Shown piece after piece: positions 1 through 11,800 of a DNA stretch of 64,000 nt. The position numbers and the translations under genes are program-made. Under the pieces are notes generated by a model. It ran no database searches and was not told the DNA's origin. It worked only from the letters and a program-made list of their open reading frames with translations. Location of the stretch: the NCBI GenBank assembly GCA_001051155.2, contig JYIP02000001.1:1488001-1552000 (forward strand). The letters run 5' to 3'. Origin of the DNA: Chrysoporthe austroafricana. Its lineage: Eukaryota; Ascomycota; Sordariomycetes; Diaporthales; Cryphonectriaceae. Every line of letters begins with the position of its first letter. Positions within the stretch are counted from its first letter, which is position 1.

Positions 1-1688
1 TAAACTGGAAGGAGAAGCATTTGCGTTGTCTTTCAACAATTAGATGGCGCTGGGCGAATATACGAGACGCGACAAACATGCTTAATGTGGCATACAAACC
101 TCGGGAGGGAGGGCTTCGATGATACCTCAACGACATGGCTTTGGTCCGCTACACAATACAAATGACTGTTCAACCTGGCAAACTACCCGTGCGTCTGGAC
201 TAGCTCACAGCTCGGGGGCCTACCCAGGCTTTCGACATCGTGCTACAAGACATGAATCCTAGCCTAGAATATATCTAGACACTGTGCCGAGAACTTGTCT
301 AAGCTAGGCTTTCAGCCAAGAGACCGCTTCGTCCAGCGAAATTCCCAAGAGGCAGCTTGAACAGCCAAGCCCCTAGCAAGTGTGTAAGAATTCAGCTCTC
401 TTCCGATCATCGTATGGAAGATAAAAGGTGGCATAGAGCGCGTGCGCACCCAAGTAGGAAAGATAGGGGGAGAAGGGGAAGGGAGGGAATAGGCTTGACG
501 GGGGCTGATGGGGGCAGTGGTCTGGCAGCTGAAGGAAAGCGGCGCTGTGAAACCCTGGGGTTCAGGGGTGGAAAGGAGAGTGGAAGAGCGACCGCGGACC
601 GACCTCTTGTTCGATTCGAGTTCCTATTGACGTGTTGAGTTGGTGGAGGGAAGCAGTGACCCTGTACGCTTGATAAGAGGTTTCGGCAGAGAACCCTGTC
701 ACACAAGACGTACACAAAACGTTCTCTCTTGAGTCACTACCTCATCTGAGTGCGTTCATATCGTTGAATAGAAATTTCTCAATATCTCAGCACCTCACTC
801 TGCCCGTGTGAGCCTTCAGGTCGATGTCTCATGAATGCGCGCAGTCTCGACGTTAGCTGTCAACATGCTTGACACCCCACGCAGATATTCGGAAAAGACC
901 ACGCCGATCCTCGTGCAGGCAGAATCGCGAGGTACCGAACACCTACTACACGAGCCCTTGGGAGGATACGAAGGCCAAGCCTGTCTGAACCAGAAATTGT
1001 GACATCGGTTCGGGGGATCTCTCACTCGCTCGTTCTCTCTTGCCCGTCCCCCCTCCTCCTGCCTGAATGCATACGCCCAAGAGTCACCTTGCGACATGCC
1101 CACGTTCCAAGCCACGGCGGGATTTGCAATCCCAAGCCTGCGTGATATAAGCGCCTATCAACTTCGCTCGCCGCGGCGATCGTCGCCGCCAAGGAGCGTC
1201 TGAGTTGTGTGTCGAGCACACTTGCCTATTCTGGTAGGTAGTGCCACGGCTCAGCCACTTCGGTTGGCTTCCGCGGTCTTAGGCGACGTGCCGATCGATT
1301 ATCGTTGGGAAACAGATGTTGCAGGCGTAACTGTATTGTGTTGCACACAGGAAATGGCCGAAACCTTATTCGTTGTGAAGTCATGTTCATTTGGGATCAT
1401 GTCGGAGATGAGGAATGGGCGCGGTCGCCTCTGTGGTGGTTTCCCAGTCTAAGACGAGATGCGATCGAGCTCCTCTCCTCGAAACGCTACCTAGGCAGTG
1501 CCCACGAATATCCAGGTCATCACGGCACATTCATTGGCACATCTCTTGTTTACCATCTGTGTGACCAAAGCCCCCCCCTTCCCCCACTCCTTACAAGATT
1601 GCCCACAAAATCCAAAGTCATTGAACATCATGCTTCAGGCCGAAAAGGGGACCCCAGCCGCCCGCCCAGTCACGCACAACCCCCACGC
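1..1688. other. Intergenic / no supported gene
   Basis: No reading frame here has recognisable domains, family motifs or convincing splice structure. The open frames are short, on both strands, and of biased composition. The right end is the 3' flank of the ferric-reductase gene on the minus strand. No RNA gene or repeat family was recognised. Confidence 0.5.
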
Positions 1689-3928
1689 TCACCACCCAAA
1701 CTGCTCACAGTGCAGCTCGACCCCCGGCCCGTCCCCGCGTATCAGGCTGGCCGTCGTGGCCCGCACCGTCGTCATCAGCCCCGACGGTCCGCATGCGGCG
1801 ACCAGGACCCGCTGCGCTGGCTGCGCCGACGACACGGCCTCGCGGATGAGCGTCACCATGTCCGGGCGACCGGGCTGGAGGTGGTGGCCGTGGAACGAGT
1901 CCAGGCTGTCGGTCGAGGCCGCGCGGTCTGCGGCCGCACGGCTCACGGCGGCGGCCTTCTCCGGGTCCTCGACCCCGTTGCTGAGGGTGCTGGCGGACGG
2001 CCTCGCCGACACGCCGTGCCCGCCGACAGCGGCCTTCTCGCCATCGGCGGCGCCGGCGGGTGAGGCCCCGCGCTGCTCCTCATCCTCCGCGTCGGAATTC
2101 TCGGCGGTGGCGTTGCTGGAAGAGGCCGCGGTGACGTACAGCGAGACGTTCACCTTCGTGGCGTGCGGGTGCGTCTTGAGGGTCTGGAGGTAGTCGGCGA
2201 ACCACGACAGGTTTTCTGTGGTGCAAGCAGGATGTCAGCCCGAGACCTGCCAAAGCGAGGGCACGGTAATGTGCGCCAAGAAACCGCAGCACGTGCTGCC
2301 TTGCAATTGCCGGCTGATAGGCTGGGAAAATGCTTAATTATTTCCCGAGTGGCCCTCCGGTTGACTTTTGCCGGACGGTTTCACAAGTCATCATTTCTTT
2401 CGAAATTGACGTTCCGTCTTCGGCAACGCCGAGAGCCAGAGTATATAGTGCTGGCGGTCACGCCCAGTGAGAGTTCATGCGGGACATGAAAAGTAATCAC
2501 TGCGAGTAATGGTGAAGAAGAAAGGAAAAGTTTCCGGCTTACCGTGCTTCTTGACAGCCCAGATGAACACAATGCTCTTGGCTGAGCCAGGGCCCATCCG
2601 CTCCAACATGTTGACAGCCAAGCCGAACGTGAAAGTAGCCCCGCTCCCTCCTGCTATAAACACCACCTTGTCAAACGACATGGGGTCTGGAAACGTGCCA
2701 TACGGCCCGTCGACCGACGTCAGGAGCCTCACGCCGGGGTTTGCGGCCGCATACCTGTGCAGGTCCCGCGTGAAGCCGTCGTAGGCGTTGACCACGAACT
2801 CCATAGGCTCTGTGGCGGCAATTGTGAACGGATGGCTCTCAAATTTCCGGATGGCCGGGATCCACACGAAGCAGTGCTTGCCGGGGGTCGCGCCCAGCGG
2901 CCTCTTGGCGAGGACAATCTTGGTGCCGCCGTGGGGGAGGGGCTCGATGACGGCGTGGTTGTTGACCGAGTAGAAGAGCATCCGCAGCCCGCGCACGACA
3001 CGGTCTGCTCCCCACATGGCTGCAGTCACGGCGAACATGACGAGGAGGCCGCTGTAGAAATCGTGCGGGTGGAACCACGCCGAGACCAGGGCAAGTATGA
3101 AGCAAACAACGTGCATGACGAAGAAGGCCTCGTACCACATCTGGCGGACGATGGCGCCGGAGAGAATCACCAGCAGGAAGGCGAAGGCCGACACGATGCC
3201 GGCCTTGATGTAGCCTCTTTGGAATTTATAGGTCTCGCCTTTGCCGAGCATCTCGTTCGTGTATACTGCGGCGTGCACTATGAGGTAGACGAATGTGGTG
3301 TAGCCCGCGATCTGGTGCAGTCCGTTGAGCCGCTCGTACGAGTACGCACTGAGGAAAGCCAGTGGGGTGTTCTTGAGGGCGAGGAAGATCACGAGGCAGA
3401 AGTTTACGACGAGCACCCTAGAGACCTCTTCAGCAAGCGCTCTTCTTATCAGAGTTTGTCCCACGCAGCTCGCACTTACCATCCGCATCTGTTGCCAATG
3501 CCCGAGAGAGTGTAGCTAACGTTTGTGAAGGTCAAGGCTGCGTTGATCGCCACGTAGGCAGCGACCACGAGGGCATGGCCGCTGGACGTGAAGCCAGGGA
3601 CTTTACGGACCAGAAGATTTCTGAAGATCCTACGCCAAAATCAGCGGGGGACGCTAATACTCAACCATGTGGCCCTTGTGTGCACAAACCTTGAAGCGGA
3701 ACGGATTGGGTTCTTTGAAGTCGGGAACAGCTGGTTGAAAAGCATGCGGAGCCAGTGAGTGACGATGAAGACCGCCATTAAGCCACAGACGCCCGCTGCA
3801 AAGTACCGCATATGTTCTTGGTTGATGCGGGTCCTGGCCTCCGACGCAGCGCTACGACTGGAGAGAGAGACATGGGACGAGGCTCCAGCCAATGTGCTGG
3901 AGCCGGATGAAGATGTCCACGATGACAT
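1689..3928 (-). CDS. Ferric-chelate reductase / FRE-type flavocytochrome (4 exons)
   Basis: Integral membrane protein of the ferric reductase/NADPH oxidase superfamily. By family it moves electrons from NADPH through FAD and two haems to extracellular Fe(III) or Cu(II). Exons (minus): 3690-3928, 3480-3629, 2543-3417, 1689-2215, giving 596 residues. All introns are GT-AG and keep frame. Membrane segments include about 41-64 and 97-117 plus the ferric-reductase core. Four haem histidines are visible at 164, 178, 232 and 246, as two pairs each separated by 13 residues, the canonical FRE spacing. The FAD motif HPFTI is at 325-329, the NADPH glycine motif GGSG at 386-389, and a Cys-Gly-Pro lies near the C-terminus. 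An acidic, low-complexity insert of roughly 80 residues separates the NADPH motif from that CGP. The ATG at 3928 is chosen because the frame upstream has only a non-ATG codon. Substrate metal and membrane (plasma or vacuolar) cannot be told from sequence. Confidence 0.9.
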
Positions 3929-6900
3929 GTTGATCAAGTTAGGTCAGACAGATGTCTCGAAGGGACACGTCCTGGATGGACAGAAGGTGAAGGGGGGGGA
4001 GGGCAGAATGGAGAGCCAGAAAGGTGGAAGAACTCTGGCTATTGTTTGTGAAGGTACGGTCCCACGGCCGCGGATTTATATAATGGAGTGTTGGGTTGAC
4101 GGGTCAGGCAAAGCTTGCCAGCTAAGTGAACGCTGTTTGAACCCTGGATCCTAAGCCTCTTCCCGGTGACGGATGGGTGAATGCCAGGCTACAAGAAGTG
4201 AAGGAGGTGTGTCCAATCGGCTCAACACGAACAATCTATCGTCTGCCCGGCCCGTTGGCTGACGGTATAGACGAGGTTGAGACAGAACTGGCTCACTGTT
4301 ATAGCCCCACTGACTCGATACGAGCAATGGCAAAAAAACTCCGGTATAAACCAAGTGCCTGATCAAGACAAGCCTTCATCCCACGTTGAGACCCTGGTCG
4401 ATATCGCGGGACCGGCAGAGGTGGAGCAGGGTAGCCCATGGCGAGATTCCACACCACAACGCCAAGATGTTTTCTCAAGCCTAACCTCTCCTCACATGGG
4501 TGTCGACCTGCCCCAGAGGACCGTTGCCATCTTCTGGGGAACTGGATCCAGCGAGTCTGTGCAGCGGTATGTATACTCCCATCCTGAAAGGGGGGCTCTC
4601 GGCCTTCCTCGCGCTGATGCTGGTGGTCACAACTCTGGCCCTGATGCAGCCAGCCCTGGCTGCAGGGCGCCGACTGCAGCTTCCGGGCAAGGCAGCGCGC
4701 GGGGGATCGCGTACGCCGAGCCTGCATTTGAAAGGCACCGACTTCGGAAATCTTCCGATTGAGCAGGTCTAAGATTCGTAAAGCTTGACAAATGCAGGCA
4801 AAGAGAATTAGGGCTCAGAGCAGTCATGATTCAGGTAATTGTCAGAGGCGTGGAAGGTGACGGTCCTTGGCAATGAGACAATACCTCCGTGATTGGCGGC
4901 CCACTCCAGGTAATATGGATAATTAGGCACGGTAGCATCCACCATACCGGCCACCAAACCGGCAGGGACGTACGAATAAGCATTTCGTGAACGGTGGCCT
5001 GGCCTGGTTCTAGCCTAGCAGCCTTGAGGGTGCCCTAGTGCAGAAGCAGCGAGACCCAGCTGATCGGTATCGAGCTTCTGTGCCCGACGGGAGACTTTGA
5101 GATCATGACACTCCGAAAGGAACGCCACCGGGACGCTTGCTGTTCCTAAATTTCAAGACCATTCCAGACTGTCCACCATGAGCAAGGCATATACGACAAC
5201 AAGTGATGGGAAAGTCTGCCTTTTCAGGAATGTAATGCCATAAGAGCGCGGGGCACAGCGGCGAGCGCATCGGAAGGGCCCTCGAGAGCTCCAACGACGG
5301 CCAGCCTCGCGGAGGATGATTTCCCCAATCGACACATCATCCTGGTAGCAGCCCTCCGAGGAGCGAGGCCTTCCGCGGCTCACTTGGGTTGCGCCGTAGG
5401 GTGACCAACCCGAGGGTCTGCAAATGTCAACCGGGTCGTGTGTCTGCACGGCCTGCTCGAGGGGCGTGCTGCGCACCGCCTGAACCCAGCAGCACACCAG
5501 AGGGGCGACCACCCCTGCTTGTCAAGACACTGTCGTCGACATGTACAAGTACTGTAATGCTAAAAGGCATCAGAAGACGCCGGGAACGGAGGAAGCACGG
5601 TGCCGCGCGACAGGGAAGGGCAGCAGACACGGCGCGCAGGAGTGGCCAGCCAGGACGAAGCCCATCTCGATGACGTGCCGGAAGTGAAAAAATTCGAATA
5701 AGATCTCGCCTGATAAGAGCATGCAGCCCACAGAATGAGGAAAGTGATGGCCCTCGAGGGTGTTTCAGGGTGCGTACGTACACAAAAGGAAAAAGAATTT
5801 GTTCCCCCTCACTCTGCGCTAGGCACCGCGGTCCACTTGGCGACCGCGATCGTGGAGGACTAGACCGCCTGAGGGATTCCGAGGAGGTTCGCGGATGGAC
5901 GTTTCCAAGACGCCCGGGACGGCGAGCCTCGCCAGAGCATATGCACGAGATCGATAGACAGGCCTTGCCTGCAGCCGTCTGTTCTGATCTTGCCTAGGGG
6001 CGTGAGGCTGAACACCTGCGCATGTGCTGCAGGATGGCGCGCGTCGTGCGTGTTGAGGAGGGCCAGGGAAGATTGAAGGTCGTCTGAATAAGCTCGTCAT
6101 CACGGGTCCACCCTGCTCGGTACATGGCGCGAAGCGACCCACTTGGTGGCATGTTCACCTGCCCGGTCAGGGATGTGGTCTGGGCCAAGTCGCCCTATAT
6201 GCCGTATTGGGCCACGCTGGCGAACCTCGGATCTAGGTCCCAGTGCCAAGTCTTCATCTTATCTAATCTTATTTTATCTCATCTCATCTCATCTCGTGGA
6301 GAAGGCACAGTACCGGACCGTGCAGAACATCTGAACTCGCATCTCGTCCGCCTCCCAGCGCGGTCAAAAACCTCTCGCCCCATCCCCCCACACACCTCGA
6401 GCTCCTTCGTGAACGCCACCGTGGATTCGCCGTCCGGTCATTCGACGGCACATGCCACGCCCAGCCCAGCACAGCCCAGCCGCCCGTTCCTCACCATCAC
6501 GCCTCCGAGGTGCGGTGATGGCTGAGGTAGGGGATGGCGTTAGCAGCCGTTTGCTCTGGTGTCCTGGTTAGTAATTCCCATCGATAATGCGACCTGCCTC
6601 GACGCCAACGCCCAAGCACGGCTTCTTGGTGTCGGCAATAAAGCTCTGACTGGTCCTGTTCCCCTTCCCAGGTGCCATGTACGTACCGTGGCGCTGGCTA
6701 GCCTCCGGCCGATCGGCGTGGGGGCACGCCCACGGCGCTGAGACTCACCACAACACGGCATCTTCTACGGCTGTTCTCATCGGGCCCCATCGTCTCTCTA
6801 CGTCTTCTCTCGGTGGAGGCGATGGGCTCTCGGCCGTCCAGCACATGCCAGATCTCCACCTACTGGGTAGGCACTCAATCGGCTGCCGCTCCCTCGTCCT

Positions 6901-7029
6901 GGCCGGACCGCCCCGGTTGGGACCATGGAGGCCCAAGTTCTCCTCTTTTTGAGGGGTGGGAGAAAAAACTAAGATTGCTTTTACGTGAAAATCACCTGAA
7001 ATCTCAGCGCCACCCCTGGCGGTGACGAA
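3929..7029. other. Intergenic / no supported gene
   Basis: About 3.1 kb with the promoter of the ferric-reductase gene at its left end and the 3' flank of the coiled-coil gene at its right end. Open frames of up to about 160 codons occur but show no family similarity. A short TCTCA/TCTTA-type simple repeat lies near 6255-6297. Nothing else supported. Confidence 0.45.
4075..4082 (-). promoter_or_regulatory. TATA box of the ferric-reductase gene
   Basis: Read on the minus strand this is TATATAAA, about 150 bp upstream of the ferric-reductase ATG at 3928. Position and perfect match make it a plausible core promoter element; no transcript evidence is available. Confidence 0.5.
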
Positions 7030-8868
7030 TCATGCCCTTGTCCTCGCCCTCGGCCGCCTCGCGCGCTCCATCTCATCGTTGAGGTCGATGATCCTGTCTG
7101 CCAGGTCGCTGTTGTAACCGCCTCCCAACCTCTCCTGGGCCGCCCTGGCGTGCTTCATCATGTCCTGCAGTGCGTCCTTGGGGTTTCTCGGCGGGTCTTG
7201 GAGCGTGAGAGCAGCGGCCGTTCTTGTCACAGACAGCTTGAAGGTGACCATCGCTCCCCAGTCATTTTCCGTGGCAGCTTCCTCCCACTGATCGTCAAAC
7301 TCCTTCAGGAGAGCTCGCGGGTCAGGCGCAGTCATCGCTCGGCGGAGGACGTCTGTCCTCTCCTTAAGAAACTCCTTGAAGAGCCTGACCCCAGCCCTCT
7401 GCTCGACAGTCGGCGCCCCGCCGATACGATCCTGATGGTTCGCAATAGCCAGCATGCTTTGGTAGAGCTGTGATTGGGGGTCAAGCGCTCTGCTGTAGTA
7501 GTCAAGAAACTCGTTTCCCATCTGAAACTTGATTAGGTTTAGGCGATTGATCTCAGACCGCGCCTTCCAAAGATTGGACCGGGTATCTTGAAGAGTATCC
7601 TGGATCTTCCTCAGTTTGGTCAGGAGAGCCTTTCTCTGTTGCTTGGCCAGGGCCGCCGGTTCTTCAGCTTCCTTAATCTTTGTCCCGACCTGCTTGGCCT
7701 CCTCCTTGCCTTGATCTTCAGCGCTGTCGTCGTCTATTGCCGGCAGGCCCTCCATCAGCTGCGCGTCCAGACGCGCTGACTTGCTGCGTTCACTCTCGAG
7801 GTCAGCGATGAGCTTCTTTTCGCGCCTCTGCACGGCTCTAAGGTCCTCCTCAACCTGAGCGTATCTGGAAAATTGTTCACTCGCCAGTCTCTCCGGCGTC
7901 GTCGGCTGAGGCCGAACTCTGTTGGCCTTGACAATCTGGTCCTCCAGGCTCTTGATCCGCGTCCTGAGGCCGGTCTCGACCTCGTCCCTGTCCTTCATGC
8001 GGTCCTCGAACTTCAGCCGGTCTAGGTATCGGCCGTGCGTAGCGTCCTGGTGCTTCTGGAACAGCTCGCCCATGTTCTCCCTGACCTCCTCGAGCTGCCC
8101 TTCCAGCATCTGGCGCCTCACCTCGGACTCCTGCAGCTGCGCCTTGGGACCACCCGCACGCTCCTGTTCGTCGTCCGAGGGCCCCGCTTGTACTTTCGCC
8201 ATGTCATCCTCCACTGCCTCGTTGAGAGGGTTAAGAGGTGAAGTCGAGCCTGCCGGCGTCTCTGTGCTGATCCTAGTGACCTCACCCTCCATAGCATTGT
8301 CGTCGGCCTCTGGAGCTTCGTCTTCTGTGAATTTTTTCCGGTCCTCTTGAGGCATCAGGCCCACCGGCACTTCTATGCTAATCCTAGTGGCCTCACCCTC
8401 CACAGCATGGTCATCAGCCGCTGGGGCTTCGCCTTCCATGAACTTGGCCCATTCCCCTTTAGACAGCAAGCCGAACGGATCAGAATGTCTGGGCTGGTGT
8501 CTAGAAGAGCCCATACCTTGGTGTAGCTCTCTGTCCAGGAAGGCAACGGTCAGGATTGCCTCGGCCGTCTGTTGCGAGGGGGCACAATTGAGCACTTCGG
8601 TTTCTAAAGGCGTACCAACGAGGGCTTCGCCACTTGGCGCCTCCGGCTCGTTGATTTCAGTTGGTATCGAATGCGCCGTCGCGTCATCTGGTAAGAGGCT
8701 CGGCGTAGCAGTAGGCAGGATGGCCTCGTTAGGCACCATCGCCTCTCCAGCTTCCTCAGTTTGAGGTGCGGTGAGATCAGATTTTGTAGCGTACGATGTA
8801 TTTCCAGCCGCAGACGGCCGTTGCCTGTCATGCCCGGCATTCGTCTTCTTTCCCGACTTCTTGCCCAT
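7030..8868 (-). CDS. Coiled-coil protein of unknown function, 612 aa
   Basis: Single-exon frame of 612 residues. I chose the ATG at 8868 (MGKKSGKK) because the open frame upstream of it has only non-ATG codons. I do not recognise a family. The N-terminal 130 residues are low complexity and lysine-rich at the very start. Residues about 140-210 contain an imperfect duplication of an acidic unit of roughly 40 residues (compare KFMEGEAPAADD with KFTEDEAPEADD). From about residue 250 to 450 the chain is rich in E, K, Q, R and L with heptad-like spacing, predicting long coiled coils. A globular, mainly helical C-terminal part follows, ending in a basic RARRPRARTRA tail. No membrane segment, signal peptide or catalytic motif is seen. 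It could be a structural or scaffold protein; that is inference only. Confidence 0.7.
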   Translation of the reverse strand: MGKKSGKKTNAGHDRQRPSAAGNTSYATKSDLTAPQTEEAGEAMVPNEAILPTATPSLLPDDATAHSIPTEINEPEAPSGEALVGTPLETEVLNCAPSQQTAEAILTVAFLDRELHQGMGSSRHQPRHSDPFGLLSKGEWAKFMEGEAPAADDHAVEGEATRISIEVPVGLMPQEDRKKFTEDEAPEADDNAMEGEVTRISTETPAGSTSPLNPLNEAVEDDMAKVQAGPSDDEQERAGGPKAQLQESEVRRQMLEGQLEEVRENMGELFQKHQDATHGRYLDRLKFEDRMKDRDEVETGLRTRIKSLEDQIVKANRVRPQPTTPERLASEQFSRYAQVEEDLRAVQRREKKLIADLESERSKSARLDAQLMEGLPAIDDDSAEDQGKEEAKQVGTKIKEAEEPAALAKQQRKALLTKLRKIQDTLQDTRSNLWKARSEINRLNLIKFQMGNEFLDYYSRALDPQSQLYQSMLAIANHQDRIGGAPTVEQRAGVRLFKEFLKERTDVLRRAMTAPDPRALLKEFDDQWEEAATENDWGAMVTFKLSVTRTAAALTLQDPPRNPKDALQDMMKHARAAQERLGGGYNSDLADRIIDLNDEMERARRPRARTRA

Positions 8869-11800
8869 CTCCACTGTAGAGCGGAACAGAGGAATTTTTC
8901 TCGACGACTGTGATAGGGGCTGTTGAACCCGTAGGTGGTAAGGATGGCCGAGCAATTGGTGTCTTCGGGCTACACTTGGTTGCAGAGTGCGCGGAGTCGG
9001 TGTCGAGAACGAAGATGAGCTTTTTAAGAGCGGTGAAACTACAAAGGCAACCCGCAAGCGTCCAGCACTTCATTGTCGCAACGCCCCTTATGCTGGCTTT
9101 CAACACTCGACCCTTGGACAAAGAGATCGTGAAAGGGACACATCCGGTATGGACTTCGTGCCTGGGTGCGTAGAGCTGAGGTTTTGCCCAATCCGGCGCC
9201 GTCGAGGACAAAGCTAGTAGCATTGTGGGCGTCTTGACACATTCAGCGTGAGTTTCTAGAACCGACGATACGGAGAAGGTAAGCTATTCGGTAGCCGTAA
9301 TTCAATCAAGGATAGTGTAATTAATGCAGAGTCCCGAGCTGAGCTTTCAGTTTCATCATTCATGCCTAGAGATGGCATTAACGAGTCTCGCCAGAACGAC
9401 AAAACACCTCACCAAAACAAAAAGCGGCCTCTGAGCCCCCAGCGTTTTCGACAGTACGGGATCCCGGAGCCTTACTTGTTTACTTGTTTCTCTTAGTTAA
9501 TTACTACTACGTGTCTAAGTGGCAACAAGTCTCAGTAGAGCAGCACGGAATACCAAGACGAGTATATACCCAAGCAGCAGTACATATCCAAGTTGTAAAA
9601 CAAAGACGAGACAAAGAAGATAGAAACCCCTAGCGGGCACATTTGTGGAACTCTCGACTCATGTGATATTAGTCCTTTGCATCAGCCTGATGTATTCCTC
9701 CTTTCTGGTTCTATTCCAATCGCGAATGTTAATCTTCCCTTTCTACTGCCCGCCTCCCAAAATGACCTTAGAGGAAGCCCCTTACGCTTATCTAGGGGCG
9801 TAGAAGTAGTAAGATATTACGTTTCGGCCTCAAAGAGGGAACAAAAGAGACCATTGGTGCTGAAATCGGAATTTCTCCCAAAGGGGGAAAGAGAAGAAAG
9901 AAAAACGAAAGAGAGTCGTCCCAGACATTACTCCATGAAACGGAAATGATTTCCAAAGAGTGAGGAGATTGTTTTTATCTATTCCGGTTTGGCCTTAGGA
10001 AATAACGCCAGGCTTTTGTTTTCCACTAAACCTGTACCGCTGGCGGCAAGCCAGAAACACATGATGATGTTGGTGTTTGAAAGGGGACAGCAGTCAGCGG
10101 TTGTCAGTGATAAAAGGCCCAGGTAGCCGTGACTAGTATGTCCATTATCTTTCGGTGATTCAGAATGTCGTCTGGAGAAGTGTAATATGGGTTTACCGAA
10201 AGTCCCCTAGATTACCTCAAAGTGTGCTCCCACATTGCAAAGCTGATGCTCATGTCGTTTGGATCTACTAGGAAATTTGGTCCGCATTTCAAGCTAGACT
10301 GAGACAAGAAATCGAAAGCTCGTAGGGTCCCTGTGCACAGGTTCCGCGACGAAGAATGTACAGCAAGGCAACTGGAGCACCCGTCATGAAGATCTTAGTT
10401 TCATGGATAGGCGCATGGCACCCTATCTAGTCTTGTCCTTTACGCCGCTACCTTCCACATCCCCGAGAAGCACAAGATTTGCTTTGCCTCTCGTATCATT
10501 TAGGCTACTGTTTCACCTGTTGGTAATGATCCGTACGTCATATTTAAAGAAGGCATAATGCTATTCACGGAAAGCCGCAGAAGCTTCGTGGATGGCGGTC
10601 CGTGCTAGATATAAGACGAACCACCTTTGACGTCTGGACGGAGGGTGCCAGCTAAGGTTTCCAAGGAGCCTTTCTACCAGATTGATTTTGGAATTGTATA
10701 CTAAATTTGATGACCGAATCGTTTGGCGTAAGGGTTCGCGGCAGAGTCGACCGTTCTCTCTCTATTTTATTCTAATCGTATATGCTGTTTATCCATCCTC
10801 CAGTTCAGATCGTCCGTACACGCAAGAAGCCTACGCGAACATGCTTGCGCTGGAACCCGTCTTGGAAGCGGAAGATCCGAAAATGTCTTGCAGGGTTGGG
10901 TTAATAAAGCTCTCCGAGAACTCTGTGGCCTTAGGTGCACCTTGCGCCAAATCTAGTCGCAGAACAGCTCACCAACCGGAAAATGCACACTCCCAGAGCA
11001 CTTCATATCCGTAGGGTTAGGTACACATTCCATGACACACGTGATACAGCGGAGGCGAAAATATTTATTGCTTGGGGTTTTGAATATGGATGATTGGAAT
11101 GTGAGTGGCTTATGGTGGATGTCGAGCTGGAAGGCGGTGGTGATTTGAGTCTGTTCTGGTCGAATTTGACTTTAGCTGCCTTCGCTACAGTGAGATACGG
11201 CTTGATACAACGTATTTCAACGCGTTAATGCGCGGTTGCAATGAGACTATCAAAGCTAGAGTAATAGTCCACTATATTTGTGTATGTGTGTTCACCATAC
11301 CGACTTCTAGGTTACCTCGGTCATTGCCACAGGCTCTGATTCATGGTTCGAAGCCACTCTCTGCAACACGCCTTGGCACGCCAATTACGATGATCACCCG
11401 ACCCGTTCAAGGTCCTAAAGTAAGCGTTGGATTATGTGTCGGCCATCTTCTGGATGACTCGTGTGTGTGTGTTCCCAAGCATGGTCAGGTTTAGTACCGC
11501 TACCCGCTGAATTAAGCACATTTCTCCCGAAGTTCTGCCACAATCCTCACTGAGGTCACATCAAAGACTCTCGGTAGAAAGGTCTAATGGTACCCATGAT
11601 GGCGGCCGACTGCCGCTAGGTGGCCCCGTCGAGTGTTGGCTGCGAGTGTGATATATCACATTGGCGCAACGACGTCCCGTTTTGAACTCGGCGGGACTAG
11701 CCTAGGTCCCCGCGAGGTCTGGACGCACAGAATGTATGTTCCATGCATCGAGTACCCACAAGCTGAGATCATAGCTCCCACAAACCCATACGGGTGTGCG

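Noticed and set aside
11345..11355. GGTTCGAAGCC, a perfect match to the tRNA B-box
   Set aside because: Flanking bases do not form a T-arm stem and no A-box or acceptor stem is found at the right distance.
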